This document shows positions 50,333-60,909 of a DNA stretch of 64,000 nt, one piece after another (position 1 is the first letter of the stretch; every line of letters begins with the position of its first letter). A model generated the notes under the pieces. It had not been told where the DNA came from and did no database searches. It saw only the letters and a program-made list of their open reading frames with translations. Source of the stretch: CAVURS01 sp963834425. GTDB lineage: Bacteria; Actinomycetota; Actinomycetes; Actinomycetales; CAVURS01. The stretch is taken from assembly GCA_963834425.1 (NCBI GenBank), contig CAWIBR010000006.1:1-64000 (forward strand). The letters run 5' to 3'. The translations under genes were made by a program, and so were the position numbers.

Positions 50333-51943
50333 TCACCCCGAGGCCGCCGCCCGCAGGGCCTCGACCGCCTCGATGGTGTCGGCCTCCGCCGGGCCCTTGT
50401 CCTCGCGGTAGCGGACCACCCGGGCGAACCGCAGCGCCAGCTTGGCCGGATAGCGGGGTGAGGTCTGCACCCCGTCGAGGGCGATCTCGACCACCAGCTC
50501 GGGTCGGACCCGCACCACCCAGCCGTCGGTCGGGCCGTCGGCCAGGGCCAGCAGCGCCTCGGTCTGCTCGGCCAGCATCGCGTCGGTCAGCCCCTTGAAG
50601 GTCTTGCCCAGCATCACGAACCCCCCGACGGGCCCGAACCGGCCGTCCGGGATCCAGGGCGCCCAGGTGGAGGTTCGAGAGCTTGCCCGTGCGCCGACCG
50701 TGACCCCACTCGGCGGCCAGGATCACCAGGTCGAGGGTGTGGACCGGCTTGACCTTGACCCAGCCGGCGCCGCGGCGCCCCATGGCGTACGGCGAGGAGT
50801 CGGCCTTCACGACGACGCCTTCGTGGCCGCGGGCGAGCGCGTCGGCGGTGAACGCCTCGGCCGCTGCCAGCTGGTCCGGGTCGGCCGGGTCGGCCACGTC
50901 GACCCGCGGCACGAGCAGGCCGGCATCGACCGCGCCGGCCAGCGCAGCGCGGCGTACCGATCCGGGCTCGTCGAGCAGGTCGGCGCCCGCCAGGTGGAGG
51001 GCGTCGAAGACGAAGAGCGTCAATGGTGTGGTGGCCGCGCCGGTCGTGGGGTCCGATGCGGGTCGCCGTGCGAGACCCGGTGACCTGGAACGGTTGTGGG
51101 CGTCCGTCGGGTCGCAGCGCGATGACCTCGCCGTCCAGGACGGCCTGCTCGGGGACGCCGGCGAGCACGGCCGCGACGACCTCGGGCATCCGGTCGGTGA
51201 TCTCGTCCAGGGACCGGGTGAAGATCCGGACGCGGTCGCCGTCGCGGTGCACCTGGACCCGGATCCCGTCGAGCTTCCACTCCACGCCGGCCGGACCGGT
51301 CCGCTCGAGCGCTGCGGCCAGCGTCGGTGCGGAACCGGCCAGCATCGGCGCCAGCGGCGTCCCGACGCGAAGGCTGAAGCCGGCCAGGCCGTCGGCGCCG
51401 GCGGTCAGGGCCGTCACGGCGACCGCCCCCAGGTCTCCGGCCAGTGTCTGGGCGCGGCGGACCGTCACCTCGGGCACTCCGGCCGCCCGCGCGACGGCGG
51501 CGAGCATCACGCCCTCCTGCGCGCCCTGGCGCAGCTCGCCGCTGACCAGCCCGGCGAGCAGCCGCTGCTCCGGAGCCGTGGCCCGGTCCAGCAGCGCGGC
51601 GAGCAGGTCCCGGCGCTCGGTCTGCGAGCCGGTCCCGGCCAGCCGGGCGGCCGCCGCGAACGCCGCGTCGACCTCGATGACGGTCAGCGTCGGCGAGGCG
51701 GCGGCGTCGGGCAGGACGCGCAGCGCCGTCCAGCCGATCCCCGTGCGTCGTTGCCGCAGGTCCCCGCTCAGCCAGGCGACCACGACCGGGACGAGCTCCT
51801 CAGCCACCGGCTCGGCGACGCACCGCCGCAAGAGGTCGGCGACCAGGGTCACCTTGGTCGTGCGCGACGACGTCGCCGCGACCGCCTGCGCTGACGTCGG
51901 CGACCTCGCGGAGCAACACGTCGCCGATTCTGCGCCGTGCCAC
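50333..51943 (-). CDS. ligB: ATP-dependent DNA ligase (LigB-like), frameshifted
   Basis: About 535 residues, the size of mycobacterial LigB. An N-terminal helical DNA-binding domain (TLVADLLRRC, IGWTALRVLP, LLAGLVSGELRQGA) precedes the nucleotidyltransferase domain. The adenylated Lys is in GVEWKLDGIRVQVHR, with motif III region LTLFVFDALHLAGADLLDE, motif IV EGVVVKADSSPYAMG and motif V GWVKVKPVHTLDLVI. The OB domain ends with FARVVRYREDKGPAEADTIE. I prefer the GTG at 51943 because GGAGGT lies six bases upstream. Three frame changes (about 51885, 51030 and 50640). It is divergent from pxpA. Confidence 0.88.
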
Positions 51944-51969
51944 CGACAGACCTCCGACACAATGCCGGG

Positions 51970-52686
51970 GTGGACCTCAACGCGGACGTGGGCGAGAGCT
52001 TCGGGCGCTGGGCGCTGGGCGACGACGCGGCGATGCTCCAGCTGGTGACCAGCGCCAACGTCGCCTGCGGGTTCCACGCCGGCGACCCGGTGGGCATCCA
52101 GCACACCTGCCGGCTGGCCATGAAGAGCAACGTCGTCGTGGGGGCGCAGGTCGGCTATCGCGACCTGGCCGGCTTCGGCCGGCGCTTCATGGACGTCAGT
52201 CCCGGCGACCTGAAGGCCGACGTGATCTACCAGATCGGGGCCCTGCAGGCCCTGAGCCGGTCGGTCGGCACGACCGTGCGCTACGTCAAAGCGCACGGCG
52301 CGCTCTATCACGCGGTGAACCGCCATGAGTCCCAGGCCCGGGCGCTCATCTCGGCCGTGCTGACCAACGACGAAGGCCTGGCCATCGTCGGCCAGCCCGG
52401 CTCGATGTTGCTGGACCTCGCTGCCCAAGCCGGGCTGCCGGTCGTCCGTGAGGGCTTCGCCGACCGCGGCTACGACGAGCAGGGTCAGCTGCTGCCGCGC
52501 GGTGAGCCGGGCGCCCTGCTGACGGACGCGGGAACCGTTGGGCGGCAATCGCTTCAGCTCGCCCAGTCCGGCCGCTTCGACACCCTCTGCTTGCACTCAG
52601 ACACCCCCGGAGCTGTCACGCTGGCCCAGGCTGCCCGGCGGGCGTTGGCGGCCGCGCGGCTGCCCATCGCGGCCTTCGTCCGCTGA
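51970..52686 (+). CDS. pxpA: 5-oxoprolinase subunit A (LamB/YcsF family)
   Basis: First subunit of the ATP-dependent 5-oxoprolinase that recycles pyroglutamate to glutamate. 238 residues. N-terminal VDLNADVGESFGRWALGDD, SANVACGFHAGDPVGIQHTC, VGAQVGYRDLAGFGRR and VKAHGALYHAV are the LamB/YcsF signatures. The start is taken as the GTG at 51970 (VDLNADVG) because the family begins there. It is followed by subunits B and C in tight succession. Confidence 0.92.
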   Translation: MDLNADVGESFGRWALGDDAAMLQLVTSANVACGFHAGDPVGIQHTCRLAMKSNVVVGAQVGYRDLAGFGRRFMDVSPGDLKADVIYQIGALQALSRSVGTTVRYVKAHGALYHAVNRHESQARALISAVLTNDEGLAIVGQPGSMLLDLAAQAGLPVVREGFADRGYDEQGQLLPRGEPGALLTDAGTVGRQSLQLAQSGRFDTLCLHSDTPGAVTLAQAARRALAAARLPIAAFVR

Positions 52687-52693
52687 CCGACCC

Positions 52694-53336
52694 ATGCCCC
52701 CCGCCCACCTGACGCCGTACGGCGAGCGGGGCCTGCTCATCGAGATCGACGCGGGTGCCGAGGATCCCGCGGCCCTGGTGGCCGGTTGGGTGTCGGCCGT
52801 CCGCGGCGGCGGAGCTCGCCGGGGTACTCGACATCGTGCCCGCGGCGCGCTCGGTCCTGCTGCACCTCGCCGACGCTCAGACCGCCCAACGGCTACGGCC
52901 GTTGATTGCTGGACTGCAACCGTTGTCCGAAGACATGCGCCGATCAGGCGACCGTGTGGTCGAGATCCCGGTGGTCTACGACGGCCCGGACCTCGACGCC
53001 GTCGCCACCATGCTGCGGCTGTCCCGCGACGAGGTGGTCGCCCTGCACACCGGCGGCCTCTGGACCGCGGGGTTCGCCGGTTTCGCGCCGGGCTTCGCCT
53101 ACCTCACCGGCGCCGACGGCCGACTGTCCGTGCCGCGCCGGGCCGAGCCCCGGACCCGGGTCCCCGCGGGCGCCGTGGCCTTGGCCGCCGGCTACTCGGC
53201 GGTCTATCCGCGGCCCTCGCCCGGCGGGTGGCAGCTGATCGGCCGCACCGAGGAGCCGATGTGGGAGATCACGCGTGACCCGCCGGCCCTGGTCGGGGCC
53301 GGCCAACGGGTCCAGTTCGTCGAGCGCGTCCCGTGA
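52694..53336 (+). CDS. pxpB: 5-oxoprolinase subunit B (KipI/allophanate hydrolase subunit 1 family), one frameshift
   Basis: About 213 residues. Starts MPPAHLTPYGERGLLIEID seven bases after the pxpA stop. A +1 insertion near 52810 shifts the frame into ELAGVLDIVPAARSVLLHLA. The family core is intact: VVEIPVVYDGPDLDAVA, LHTGGLWTAGFAGFAPGFAY, VPRRAEPRTRVPAGAVALAA and PGGWQLIGRTE. It forms a complex with PxpC. Stop overlaps the pxpC start by four bases. Confidence 0.92.
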
Positions 53337-54218
53337 CCCGCCGGGTCGAGGTGCTCGCGCCCGGGCCGTTCGCGACGGTCCAGGACCAGGGTCGCCCGGG
53401 CCGGGCCGCCTGGGGCGTCGGGCGCTCCGGCGCCGCCGACCGGGGCGCCGCGGCCCTGGCCAACCGGCTGGTCGCCAACCCGGCCTCGGCCGCGCTGCTG
53501 GAAGTCACGATGGGTGGTCTGTCGGTGCGGGCCGAAGCGGCGCTGACCGTTGCGCTCACGGGCGCCGACGCGAGCGCCCACGTCGACGGACGAGCGGTGA
53601 CCTGGTGTGCGCCGGTGGCGCTTCCGGCGGGGGCGGTGCTGACCCTGGGAACGCCGCTTGGTGGGCCTGCGGACCTACCTCGCCGTCCGGGGCGGCATCG
53701 ATGTGCCTGCCGTGCTGGGCTCCCGGTCCTACGACGTCCTCGGTCGCCTCGGTCCGGCGCCGCTCGCCGCCGGCGACCGGCTCCCCGTCGGAACCGAACC
53801 CCGGAGGTGGCCGACCGTCGAGAGCGTGGCCGGCCGCGGCGACCCGCTCGGCGGGCCGGCCCGGAGGGCGGTGCGCCTGACCGGCTGGACCGGCCCGCAT
53901 CCGGAGGTGTTGGGCCAGTCCGGGATCGACCAGCTCGGCCGGACCGAATGGGCCGTGACGGCCGAGAGCGACCGGACCGGGTTGCGTCTGTCCGGGCCGC
54001 CGCTCGCGCGCGACGCGGAGTCGCAGTGGCCGGTCGAAGGGCTGGTGCGCGGCGCGGTGCAGCTGCCGCCGTCCGGCCGACCGGTGGTGCTGCTCGCCGA
54101 CCATCCGGTGACGGGTGGCTACCCAGCGGTGGCCGCGCTGGACGACGTCAGCTGCGACCGAGCCGCCCAGCTGCGCCCCGGCGACCGGGTTCGACTCGAG
54201 CTGCGAACGCCCGGTTGA
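53333..54218 (+). CDS. pxpC: 5-oxoprolinase subunit C (biotin-dependent carboxyltransferase-like family), one frameshift
   Basis: About 294 residues. GTG start inside the pxpB stop. The N-terminus VTRRVEVLAPGPFATVQDQG, WGVGRSGAADRGAAALANRL and LLEVTMGGLSVRAEA is followed by a +1 insertion near 53665, then YLAVRGGIDVPAVLGSRSYD and VLLADHPVTGGYPAVAAL. These are the KipA/allophanate hydrolase subunit 2 signatures. With PxpA and PxpB it completes the operon. Confidence 0.92.
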
Positions 54219-54315
54219 CCACGCGGAACGCGCCGGAGCCGTGTCGTCGGGAGTTTCGGGCGCTGCTCGGGCATGATCGACAGGCGGCCCGACCGCCGCG
54301 GGGGGAAGGAACGGC

Positions 54316-55008
54316 ATGAGCGTCAGCATGGCCACGCGCGCCGAGGAGGCGACCATCGCGACCGACGGGGGACTGGCGACATCGGCGACTCGCCTGGTCG
54401 AGCGCCTGATGGACCTGGGCATCGATGGAAGCGGGCGGATCGACTCGGCGACCCTGATCGCCGACAAGGCCCGCAGCACCCGACCCGATGCCGAGAGCGC
54501 GATCGACGCGGTCGTCGGGCGCCACCTCAAGATCGCCGCGGCCGGCGGGTTCGTCACCGGGCTCGGTGGCTTCGTCACGCTGCCGGTCGCGTTGCCGCTG
54601 AACGTCGCGGAGTTCTATCTGGTGGCGACCCGGATGGTCGCCTCGATCGCCTGCCTGCGCGGCTACGACCTGCGCCAGCCGGAAGTCCGCTCCGCCGTGA
54701 TGCTGGCCCTGGTCGGAGCCGACGCCGACGACCTGCTGGCCAAGGCCGGCCTGACGCCAGGGGAGCGGCTGGCGACGCTGGCCGCCGAACGCCTGCCCGG
54801 ACCGGCGCTGATGCTGGTCAACAAGGGGGTGGGTTTCCGGTTGCTGAGCACCCTGGGCCGCAAGGGTGCCCAGCGGTTCGGCAAGGGGGTTCCGTTCCTC
54901 GGCGGTGCCGTCGGAGCAGGCATCGACACCTTCCTGCTCCGCCGGATCGCCGACCATGCGCGGCACGAATTTCCGCCCTCGCTGGTGCTGACGTCGTTCG
55001 CGACGTAG
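54316..55008 (+). CDS. EcsC-family protein
   Basis: A 230-residue protein. The central glycine-rich membrane-associated segment AAAGGFVTGLGGFVTLPVAL followed by LNVAEFYLVATRMVASIA is characteristic of the EcsC family. A second Gly-rich hairpin (VPFLGGAVGAGIDTFLLRRI) closes the domain. AAGGA six bases before the ATG. EcsC-like proteins are membrane-associated with no defined activity. The next gene starts nine bases after its stop. Confidence 0.85.
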   Translation: MSVSMATRAEEATIATDGGLATSATRLVERLMDLGIDGSGRIDSATLIADKARSTRPDAESAIDAVVGRHLKIAAAGGFVTGLGGFVTLPVALPLNVAEFYLVATRMVASIACLRGYDLRQPEVRSAVMLALVGADADDLLAKAGLTPGERLATLAAERLPGPALMLVNKGVGFRLLSTLGRKGAQRFGKGVPFLGGAVGAGIDTFLLRRIADHARHEFPPSLVLTSFAT

Positions 55009-55017
55009 AAAGGTCCT

Positions 55018-55371
55018 ATGAAGGGACTCCGGTTCGCCGCGCTGGGGGCCGTTTGGCGCGCCCTGCGAGCCGGCCACCGTCCCGGCACTCCGGGGATCGG
55101 TGACCGGATCCGGGCGCTGCCCCGGCTGGTCACGTCAACCGTGCTCGGTCGCTACACCGGGTTGAGCCGTGGCCGGCTGTTCGTCATGGCGCTCGCCGTC
55201 CTGTACGTCGTGTCTCCGGTTGATCTGATCCCCGAGCTCTTCGTGCCGCTGCTCGGTCTGATCGATGACGCCTTCGTCGTGGCCTGGCTGGCCGGGGTCG
55301 TCCTGCTCGAGACCGAGCGGTTCATCACCTGGGAACGCAGCCGGATCGTCGTCGGCCAGGTTGTGCGCTGA
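55018..55371 (+). CDS. DUF1232 (YkvA-like) membrane protein
   Basis: A 117-residue protein with the DUF1232 core ALAVLYVVSPVDLIPELFVP and a second helix LLGLIDDAFVVAWLAGVVLL. YkvA-family proteins have this SPVDLIPE hairpin. GAAAGG precedes the ATG. It follows the EcsC gene by nine bases, so the two are probably one transcript. Function unknown. Confidence 0.87.
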   Translation: MKGLRFAALGAVWRALRAGHRPGTPGIGDRIRALPRLVTSTVLGRYTGLSRGRLFVMALAVLYVVSPVDLIPELFVPLLGLIDDAFVVAWLAGVVLLETERFITWERSRIVVGQVVR

Positions 55372-55479
55372 GCCGACGGCACGCCGACCGGACCCCCGGT
55401 CATCCACAGATCGGCCGCTCGTCCCACTGTCCACAGGCGCCTGCTCTGCCTCGGCGGACAGGAGGAGGCAGCCGCCACA

Positions 55480-56820
55480 GTGCTGGGCATGCCGACCTCC
55501 CGCCCGCGCCGCCGTCCTCGTCGTCAGCCCTCCACCCAGCCCTCCGCTCGGCCCTCCGCTCGGCCCTCCGCTCGGCCCCCGGAGGGGTTCGACGTGGTGC
55601 GGGCCAACGGCCCGCGCGACATCGTCGCCGCGGTGCCGTTCCAATGCGGCTTCCAGCCGACCAAGAGCGTCGTCGTGATCAGCCTGCGCGGGCCGCGCCA
55701 TCGCTTCGGCATGGTCAGCCGGCTCGACCTGCCGCCCGACCCCCAGGGTCCGGCCGCCGACGACGAGTCGGCGACCGAGGGCCAACCCTGGGACCACGAA
55801 CAGGTCGCCGACGACATCGCGGCGTTCGTGGCTCGCGATGGTGGCAACGGTGCGGTGGTCGTGGTCTACGACGACGCGCCATGGGGTCCCGGGCGCCATC
55901 CACACGAGGCGTTCGTCACGGCGCTCCTGGGTCGCCTCGATCGGCGCGGGCTACCGGTGCTGGATGCGCTCTACGTCACGGCCGAGCGGTACTGGTCCTA
56001 CACCTGCGAGGGCGCGGGATGCTGTCCGGCCGACGGGTTTCCGGTGGCCGAGGCCCAGAGCAGCCCGGTGGCCATGGCCTACGTGATGGCCGGACTCGCC
56101 CCACTGGCCAGTCGAGATGCCCTGGTCGAGCGGGTCCGGCCGAGCTCCCCCCTCCTGGTCGCCGCGGTCGAGGACAGCACCTGGGGGTGGCTCGCTGCGC
56201 AGGCGGCCGACCTGGACGGCGTCCTGGACCGGTTCGCGCCGGCAACCGCCCTGCCCGGGATCCGGCAGGAGCACCTGCGCCGTTGGACCCGAGAGACCTT
56301 CGTCCTGATGGCTGCCCTGGTCGACACCTACCGCGACCGGGGCGGTTCGATCACGGTGGAGCAAGCGGGCCAACTGCTGGCGAGTCTGCAGAGTCGCGAC
56401 ATCCGCGACGCGGTCCTGATGGGCTTCTGCCGGTTCGGGATGGCGGCGCCGGAGGACATCACCGAGCTGATGGCGATCGGCTTCGATCCCGACCTGGCCG
56501 TCGTGGACAACCTGGACCGCTCCCCGGCAGCCGGCCTCGAGGGGTCGGAGCGAGCGGCGGCCACGGACGAGGCCGTCGAGCGTCTGCTCGTGGACCTGTG
56601 CCAGCGGGTCGAGGGGCCGTTCGCCTGCGCACCGCTGACGATGCTGGCCTGGCACAGCTGGGCGCGCGGCGACGGCGCGACGGCCCGGGTCACCGTGGAG
56701 CGCGCGCTCGGTGAGGACCCGACGTACCGGCTCGCCGCCTTGCTGCTGAGTGCCCTCGACCACGCCGTGGCCCCGGAATGGGTTCGGGCCATGCGCCGCT
56801 CGGATGAACGCGCTGGCTGA
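55480..56820 (+). CDS. DUF4192 domain protein
   Basis: A 446-residue actinobacterial DUF4192 protein. After a repetitive Arg/Pro-rich head (to about residue 30) come FDVVRANGPRDIVAAVPFQC, then PTKSVVVISLRGP, VVVYDDAPWGP and YWSYTCEGAGCCPADGFPV. The last contains a Cys-rich C-x4-CC segment conserved in the family. The C-terminal helical part has APLTMLAWHSWARGDGATAR. I chose the GTG at 55480 (AGGAGG eleven bases upstream); the ATG at 55489 is the alternative. Function unknown. Confidence 0.85.
   Translation: MLGMPTSRPRRRPRRQPSTQPSARPSARPSARPPEGFDVVRANGPRDIVAAVPFQCGFQPTKSVVVISLRGPRHRFGMVSRLDLPPDPQGPAADDESATEGQPWDHEQVADDIAAFVARDGGNGAVVVVYDDAPWGPGRHPHEAFVTALLGRLDRRGLPVLDALYVTAERYWSYTCEGAGCCPADGFPVAEAQSSPVAMAYVMAGLAPLASRDALVERVRPSSPLLVAAVEDSTWGWLAAQAADLDGVLDRFAPATALPGIRQEHLRRWTRETFVLMAALVDTYRDRGGSITVEQAGQLLASLQSRDIRDAVLMGFCRFGMAAPEDITELMAIGFDPDLAVVDNLDRSPAAGLEGSERAAATDEAVERLLVDLCQRVEGPFACAPLTMLAWHSWARGDGATARVTVERALGEDPTYRLAALLLSALDHAVAPEWVRAMRRSDERAG
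55539..55574 (+). repeat. Three tandem 12-bp repeats within the DUF4192 gene
   Basis: GCCCTCCGCTCG repeated three times exactly (55539-55550, 55551-55562, 55563-55574), adding Ser-Ala-Arg-Pro units near the N-terminus of the DUF4192 protein. The length is a multiple of three, so copy number can vary without a frameshift. Confidence 0.85.
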
Positions 56821-56894
56821 TCGTCTCGATCAATGAGATGTGAGTGCCCAACCCCTGACACGACGAAGGATCCCGCGCGCTATGCTTTCGCGCA

Positions 56895-57012
56895 GGTCAT
56901 GAGTGTCAGCGTCAAGCCCCGGCTCGCTGGCCGGCAACCCTCCTCCGCGGTGGGGTGCCCCGGGTGATTGACCTGGCCACCCGCCACCAGGCGGGCGGCA
57001 AGCGCGGGCCCC
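56895..57012 (+). ncRNA. SAM-IV riboswitch aptamer
   Basis: The leader before metY matches the SAM-IV consensus as I remember it: GGTCATGAGTGTCAGCGTC, AAGCCCCGGCTCGCTGGCCG, GCAACCCTCC, GGTGGGGTGCCCCGGGTGA and a final GCAAGCGCGGG. Stem P1 pairs GGTCA (56895-56899) with TGACC (56969-56973). A hairpin CCCGCC-ACCAG-GCGGG follows. It should bind S-adenosylmethionine and shut down metYX expression when methionine is plentiful. The downstream edge near 57012 is approximate. Confidence 0.88.
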
Positions 57013-57045
57013 ACCCTCCAGGGCCCTGGACCTGAGGAGCACTCT

Positions 57046-57072
57046 GTGCCACAGCGAATGTGTTGCCGCTGA
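57046..57072 (+). CDS. Leader peptide with tandem cysteine codons
   Basis: A nine-codon ORF (GTG, stop TGA) encoding M-P-Q-R-M-C-C-R, with GAGGAG six bases before the GTG. The consecutive TGT TGC cysteine codons are the mark of a ribosome-stalling attenuator; Cys-rich mini-ORFs sensing cysteine charge are known in mycobacteria. It lies between the SAM-IV aptamer and metY. Confidence 0.6.
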   Translation: MPQRMCCR

Positions 57073-57075
57073 GCT

Positions 57076-57133
57076 GAGGCGGTCGCACTCGAGAGCCTCA
57101 GGCTGCCCGACCTTCGCTCGGGTACGCCGCCTC
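57076..57133 (+). promoter_or_regulatory. Hairpin-forming region between leader peptide and metY (candidate attenuator)
   Basis: GAGGCGG (57076-57082) can pair with CCGCCTC (57127-57133), enclosing a smaller CCCGA/TCGGG hairpin with a CCTTCGC loop. The outer arm starts four bases after the leader-peptide stop, so a stalled ribosome would occlude it. No U-tract follows, so it could act at translation or through Rho. Confidence 0.45.
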
Positions 57134-57201
57134 GGCACGCCCACTCCCACCCCGCACCACCCCTGACAACTAGACACAACCCTGAACCAGGAGAGATGAC
57201 C

Positions 57202-58518
<1,317 letters not shown>

Positions 58519-58519
<1 letters not shown>

Positions 58520-59667
58520 TGTCCGAGGTCGAGCGGGTCGCGGCGGGCGGTGCCTGGCGGCCGGGGGACGACCCCGGCAACCGGCAGTTCGCCGTCGTCG
58601 GCCCGCTCGACCTCGAGACGGGCGGCCACCTCCCGGAGGTCACCGTCGCCTACGAGACCTGGGGCACGCTCAGCCCGGACCGCGACAACGCGGTGCTGGT
58701 CGAGCACGCCTTGACCGGCGACAGTCACGTGAGCGGTCCGGCGGGTCCGGGTCATCCGACGCCGGGTTGGTGGGACGGCTTGATCGGCCCGGGACGGCCA
58801 TTGGACACCGACCGCTGGTTCGTCGTCGCGGCCAACGTCCTGGGCGGATGTCAGGGCAGCACCGGGCCCTCATCCGCGGATCCCGATGGACGACCGTGGG
58901 GATCGCGCTTCCCGTTCGTGACCGTGCGCGACCAGGTCGAGGTGGAAGCCCGGTTGGCCGACGCGCTCGGCATCGGCTGCTGGGCCATGGTCGTCGGCGG
59001 GTCGATGGGCGGCATGCGCTCCCTGGAGTGGGCCGTGACCCATCCCGACCGGGTGGCGACGGCGATCGTGCTGGCCTCCACGCCGTATGCGACCGCCGAG
59101 CAGATCGCCTGGTGCGCACCACAATTGGCGGCGATCCGGTCCGATCCCGACTTCCACGGCGGCGACTACTACGACACCCCGACCGGCCCGGTGGTTGGGC
59201 TGGGGATCGCGCGCAGCATCGCGCACATCACCTACCGCAGCGAGCTCGAGCTCGCCGAGCGGTTCGGTCGGGACGCCCAGGGCGAGGAGCAGCCCCTGGG
59301 CGGTGGTGGGCGGTACGCCGTCGAGAGCTACTTGGACCATCACAAGGACAAGCTGGCCGGGCGCTTCGACGCCAACTCCTACCTGGTGCTGAGCGAAGCC
59401 ATGAACTCCCACGACGTGGGCCGCGGCCGCGGTGGCGTCGATGCTGCCCTGCGGCGGATCACGGGCAACCTGGTCGTGGCCGCCGTCGACAGCGACCGGC
59501 TCTACCCGCCGCGGCTCTCGGAGGAGATCGTCGCCTCCGTGCCCGCCGCCGCCCCGGTCCACATGATCAGCTCGCCGTACGGACACGACGGCTTCCTGAT
59601 CGAGGTCGGCGAGGTCGGGACGCTGGTCCGCGCTGCGCTGGCCCGCACCCGCGTCAGCTGCGCCTGA
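58519..59667 (+). CDS. metX: Homoserine O-acetyltransferase MetX
   Basis: Alpha/beta-hydrolase-fold acyltransferase that acetylates homoserine, providing the MetY substrate. 382 residues. VAYETWGTLSPDRDNAVLVE, ALTGDSHVSGPAG, the nucleophile elbow VVGGSMGGMRSLEWA, a catalytic Asp in VVAAVDSDRLYPPRLSEEIV and the catalytic His in SSPYGHDGFLIEVGE. The acetyl versus succinyl preference cannot be read, but pairing with MetY supports acetyl. Frame intact, ATG overlapping the metY stop. It ends 14 bases inside the convergent Nudix gene. Confidence 0.94.
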
Positions 59668-60166
59668 CCAGCCTGTCCACACGATCCCGCAGGGCGGGCC
59701 AGGCCGCCGCGAAGTGCGGATGGAGTGGGTATGCCGCGACATCCTCGATGCGCACCCAGGCCAGGTCCTCGGTCTCCTCGTCGGCCGGCGTCAGGCCGGG
59801 CCGGGTCGCGATCTCGGCCAGGACGTAGGTGTAGGACCAGCTCCCGTGGTCATCGACCACGAGGTCGAGGACATGCACGCCCTCCGGGCGGAGCCCGGCC
59901 TCCTCGGCTGCCTCGCGGAGCGCGGCCTGCTGAGGCGTCTCCTCGCACCGCGCGCGCCGCCCGGCAAGGCCCAGGTGCCGCCGTGGTGGGTCCAGCCGGC
60001 ACGCAGCTGCAGCAGCACCTCCGCCGAGGAGGCGGGTGCCGCCGCCCCAGGCTCCGTGGCCCGGGTGGTGGACGAGGAGCAGGCCGGCCGCGCCGTACCG
60101 GCCCCAGTGGCGCTCCCCGCACGCACAGTCGACCCACACGTTGGGGGAGTCGGGAGCTGCGGACAT
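59654..60166 (-). CDS. Nudix hydrolase (frameshifted)
   Basis: About 170 residues. After the start MSAAPDSPNVWVDCACGERH and GRYGAAGLLLVHHPG the frame changes twice: LLQLRAGWTHHGGTWALPGG, then the Nudix box ETPQQAALREAAEEAGL preceded by ARCE (glycine and Glu of the G-x5-E part lie just before). WSYTYVLAEIATRPGLTPAD follows. This is the MutT-type 8-oxo-dGTP/ADP-ribose-like group with WALPGG; the substrate is undetermined. Start 60166, convergent with metX. Confidence 0.85.
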   Translation of the reverse strand: MSAAPDSPNVWVDCACGERHWGRYGAAGLLLVHHPGHGAWGGGTRLLGGGAAAAACRLDPPRRHLGLAGRRARCEETPQQAALREAAEEAGLRPEGVHVLDLVVDDHGSWSYTYVLAEIATRPGLTPADEETEDLAWVRIEDVAAYPLHPHFAAAWPALRDRVDRLVRRS

Positions 60167-60269
60167 GCTGCGAATCTAGGCGACCCGGCCGATCGGGGTG
60201 CCGTCCGGTAGCGTCGCGTCAGCAACCGGGGCAGCGCGACCACCTGGTGCCCCTGCCTGAGGAGGATCG

Positions 60270-60671
60270 ATGTCGATCGTCGTCGGATACGTCCCCACCA
60301 GAGAGGGACGTGCCGCTCTGCGTCGAGCGGCCGAGGAGGCGCAGCTACGACGGACCCGGTTGATCGTGATCCACTCCGAGCGCGGCGGCAAGGACTTCGA
60401 CGCCGAGGACGTGCAGGCCTACGAGACCGAGCTCACCCGGGTCCAGCAGGACCTCGAGGCGGCGGGCATCTCCCACGAGGTCCGCCAGCTGGTCCGTGGC
60501 TTGGAGCCGGCCGAAGACCTGATCGCGGTGGCCGAGGAGACCGGAGCTGACTTCATCGTGATCGGGCTGCGTCGCCGCACTCCCGTGGGCAAGCTCATCC
60601 TCGGCTCCAACGCCCAGCGGATCCTGCTCGACGCCCCCTGTCCCGTGCTCGCGGTCAAGGCGGAGGCTTGA
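60270..60671 (+). CDS. Universal stress protein (UspA family)
   Basis: A 133-residue single-domain UspA-fold protein. MSIVVGYVPTREGRAALRRA, VIHSERGGKDF and the ATP-binding motif G-x2-R-x-T-P-VGKLILGSNAQRILLDAP (GLRRRTPVGKLILGS) are present. GAGGAGGATCG precedes the ATG. It probably binds ATP and acts in stress survival. It stands alone between the Nudix gene and rpoD. Confidence 0.88.
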   Translation: MSIVVGYVPTREGRAALRRAAEEAQLRRTRLIVIHSERGGKDFDAEDVQAYETELTRVQQDLEAAGISHEVRQLVRGLEPAEDLIAVAEETGADFIVIGLRRRTPVGKLILGSNAQRILLDAPCPVLAVKAEA

Positions 60672-60753
60672 GCAGGGGATGATGGAGGCAACGAGTCCGG
60701 CGAACTGATCGGGCGATCAGGGCGCCAGGGCCTGCGCGGCGCGGACGCGGATT

Positions 60754-60789
60754 GGCGCCGGAACCGGCGCCCTCGGGCTACAATTGTAG
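60754..60789 (+). promoter_or_regulatory. Promoter region of the primary sigma factor gene with two palindromes
   Basis: GGCGCCGG-AA-CCGGCGCC (60754-60771) and CTACAATTGTAG (60778-60789), both exact dyads. The second contains TACAAT, a good -10 hexamer, in the 238-base gap before rpoD. TTGGCG at 60752 is a weak -35 candidate at a long spacing. The palindromes could be operators or chance. Confidence 0.4.
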
Positions 60790-60909
60790 GTATCTGCTCA
60801 TGCAGCGGGATTTCCCGCCGCTCGGGCATGTCCCCGATCATCTCGGCGTTCCCCTCCATGGCAGCCACGGCTGCCGGCCAAGTCACGCCGTCTGCAAGGA
60901 AGGTCGTCC

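Noticed and set aside
55539..55574. The 12-bp tandem repeat as a regulatory or phase-variation element
   Set aside because: The unit is a multiple of three inside a coding sequence, so copy changes cannot switch the frame; it only alters an Arg/Pro-rich linker.
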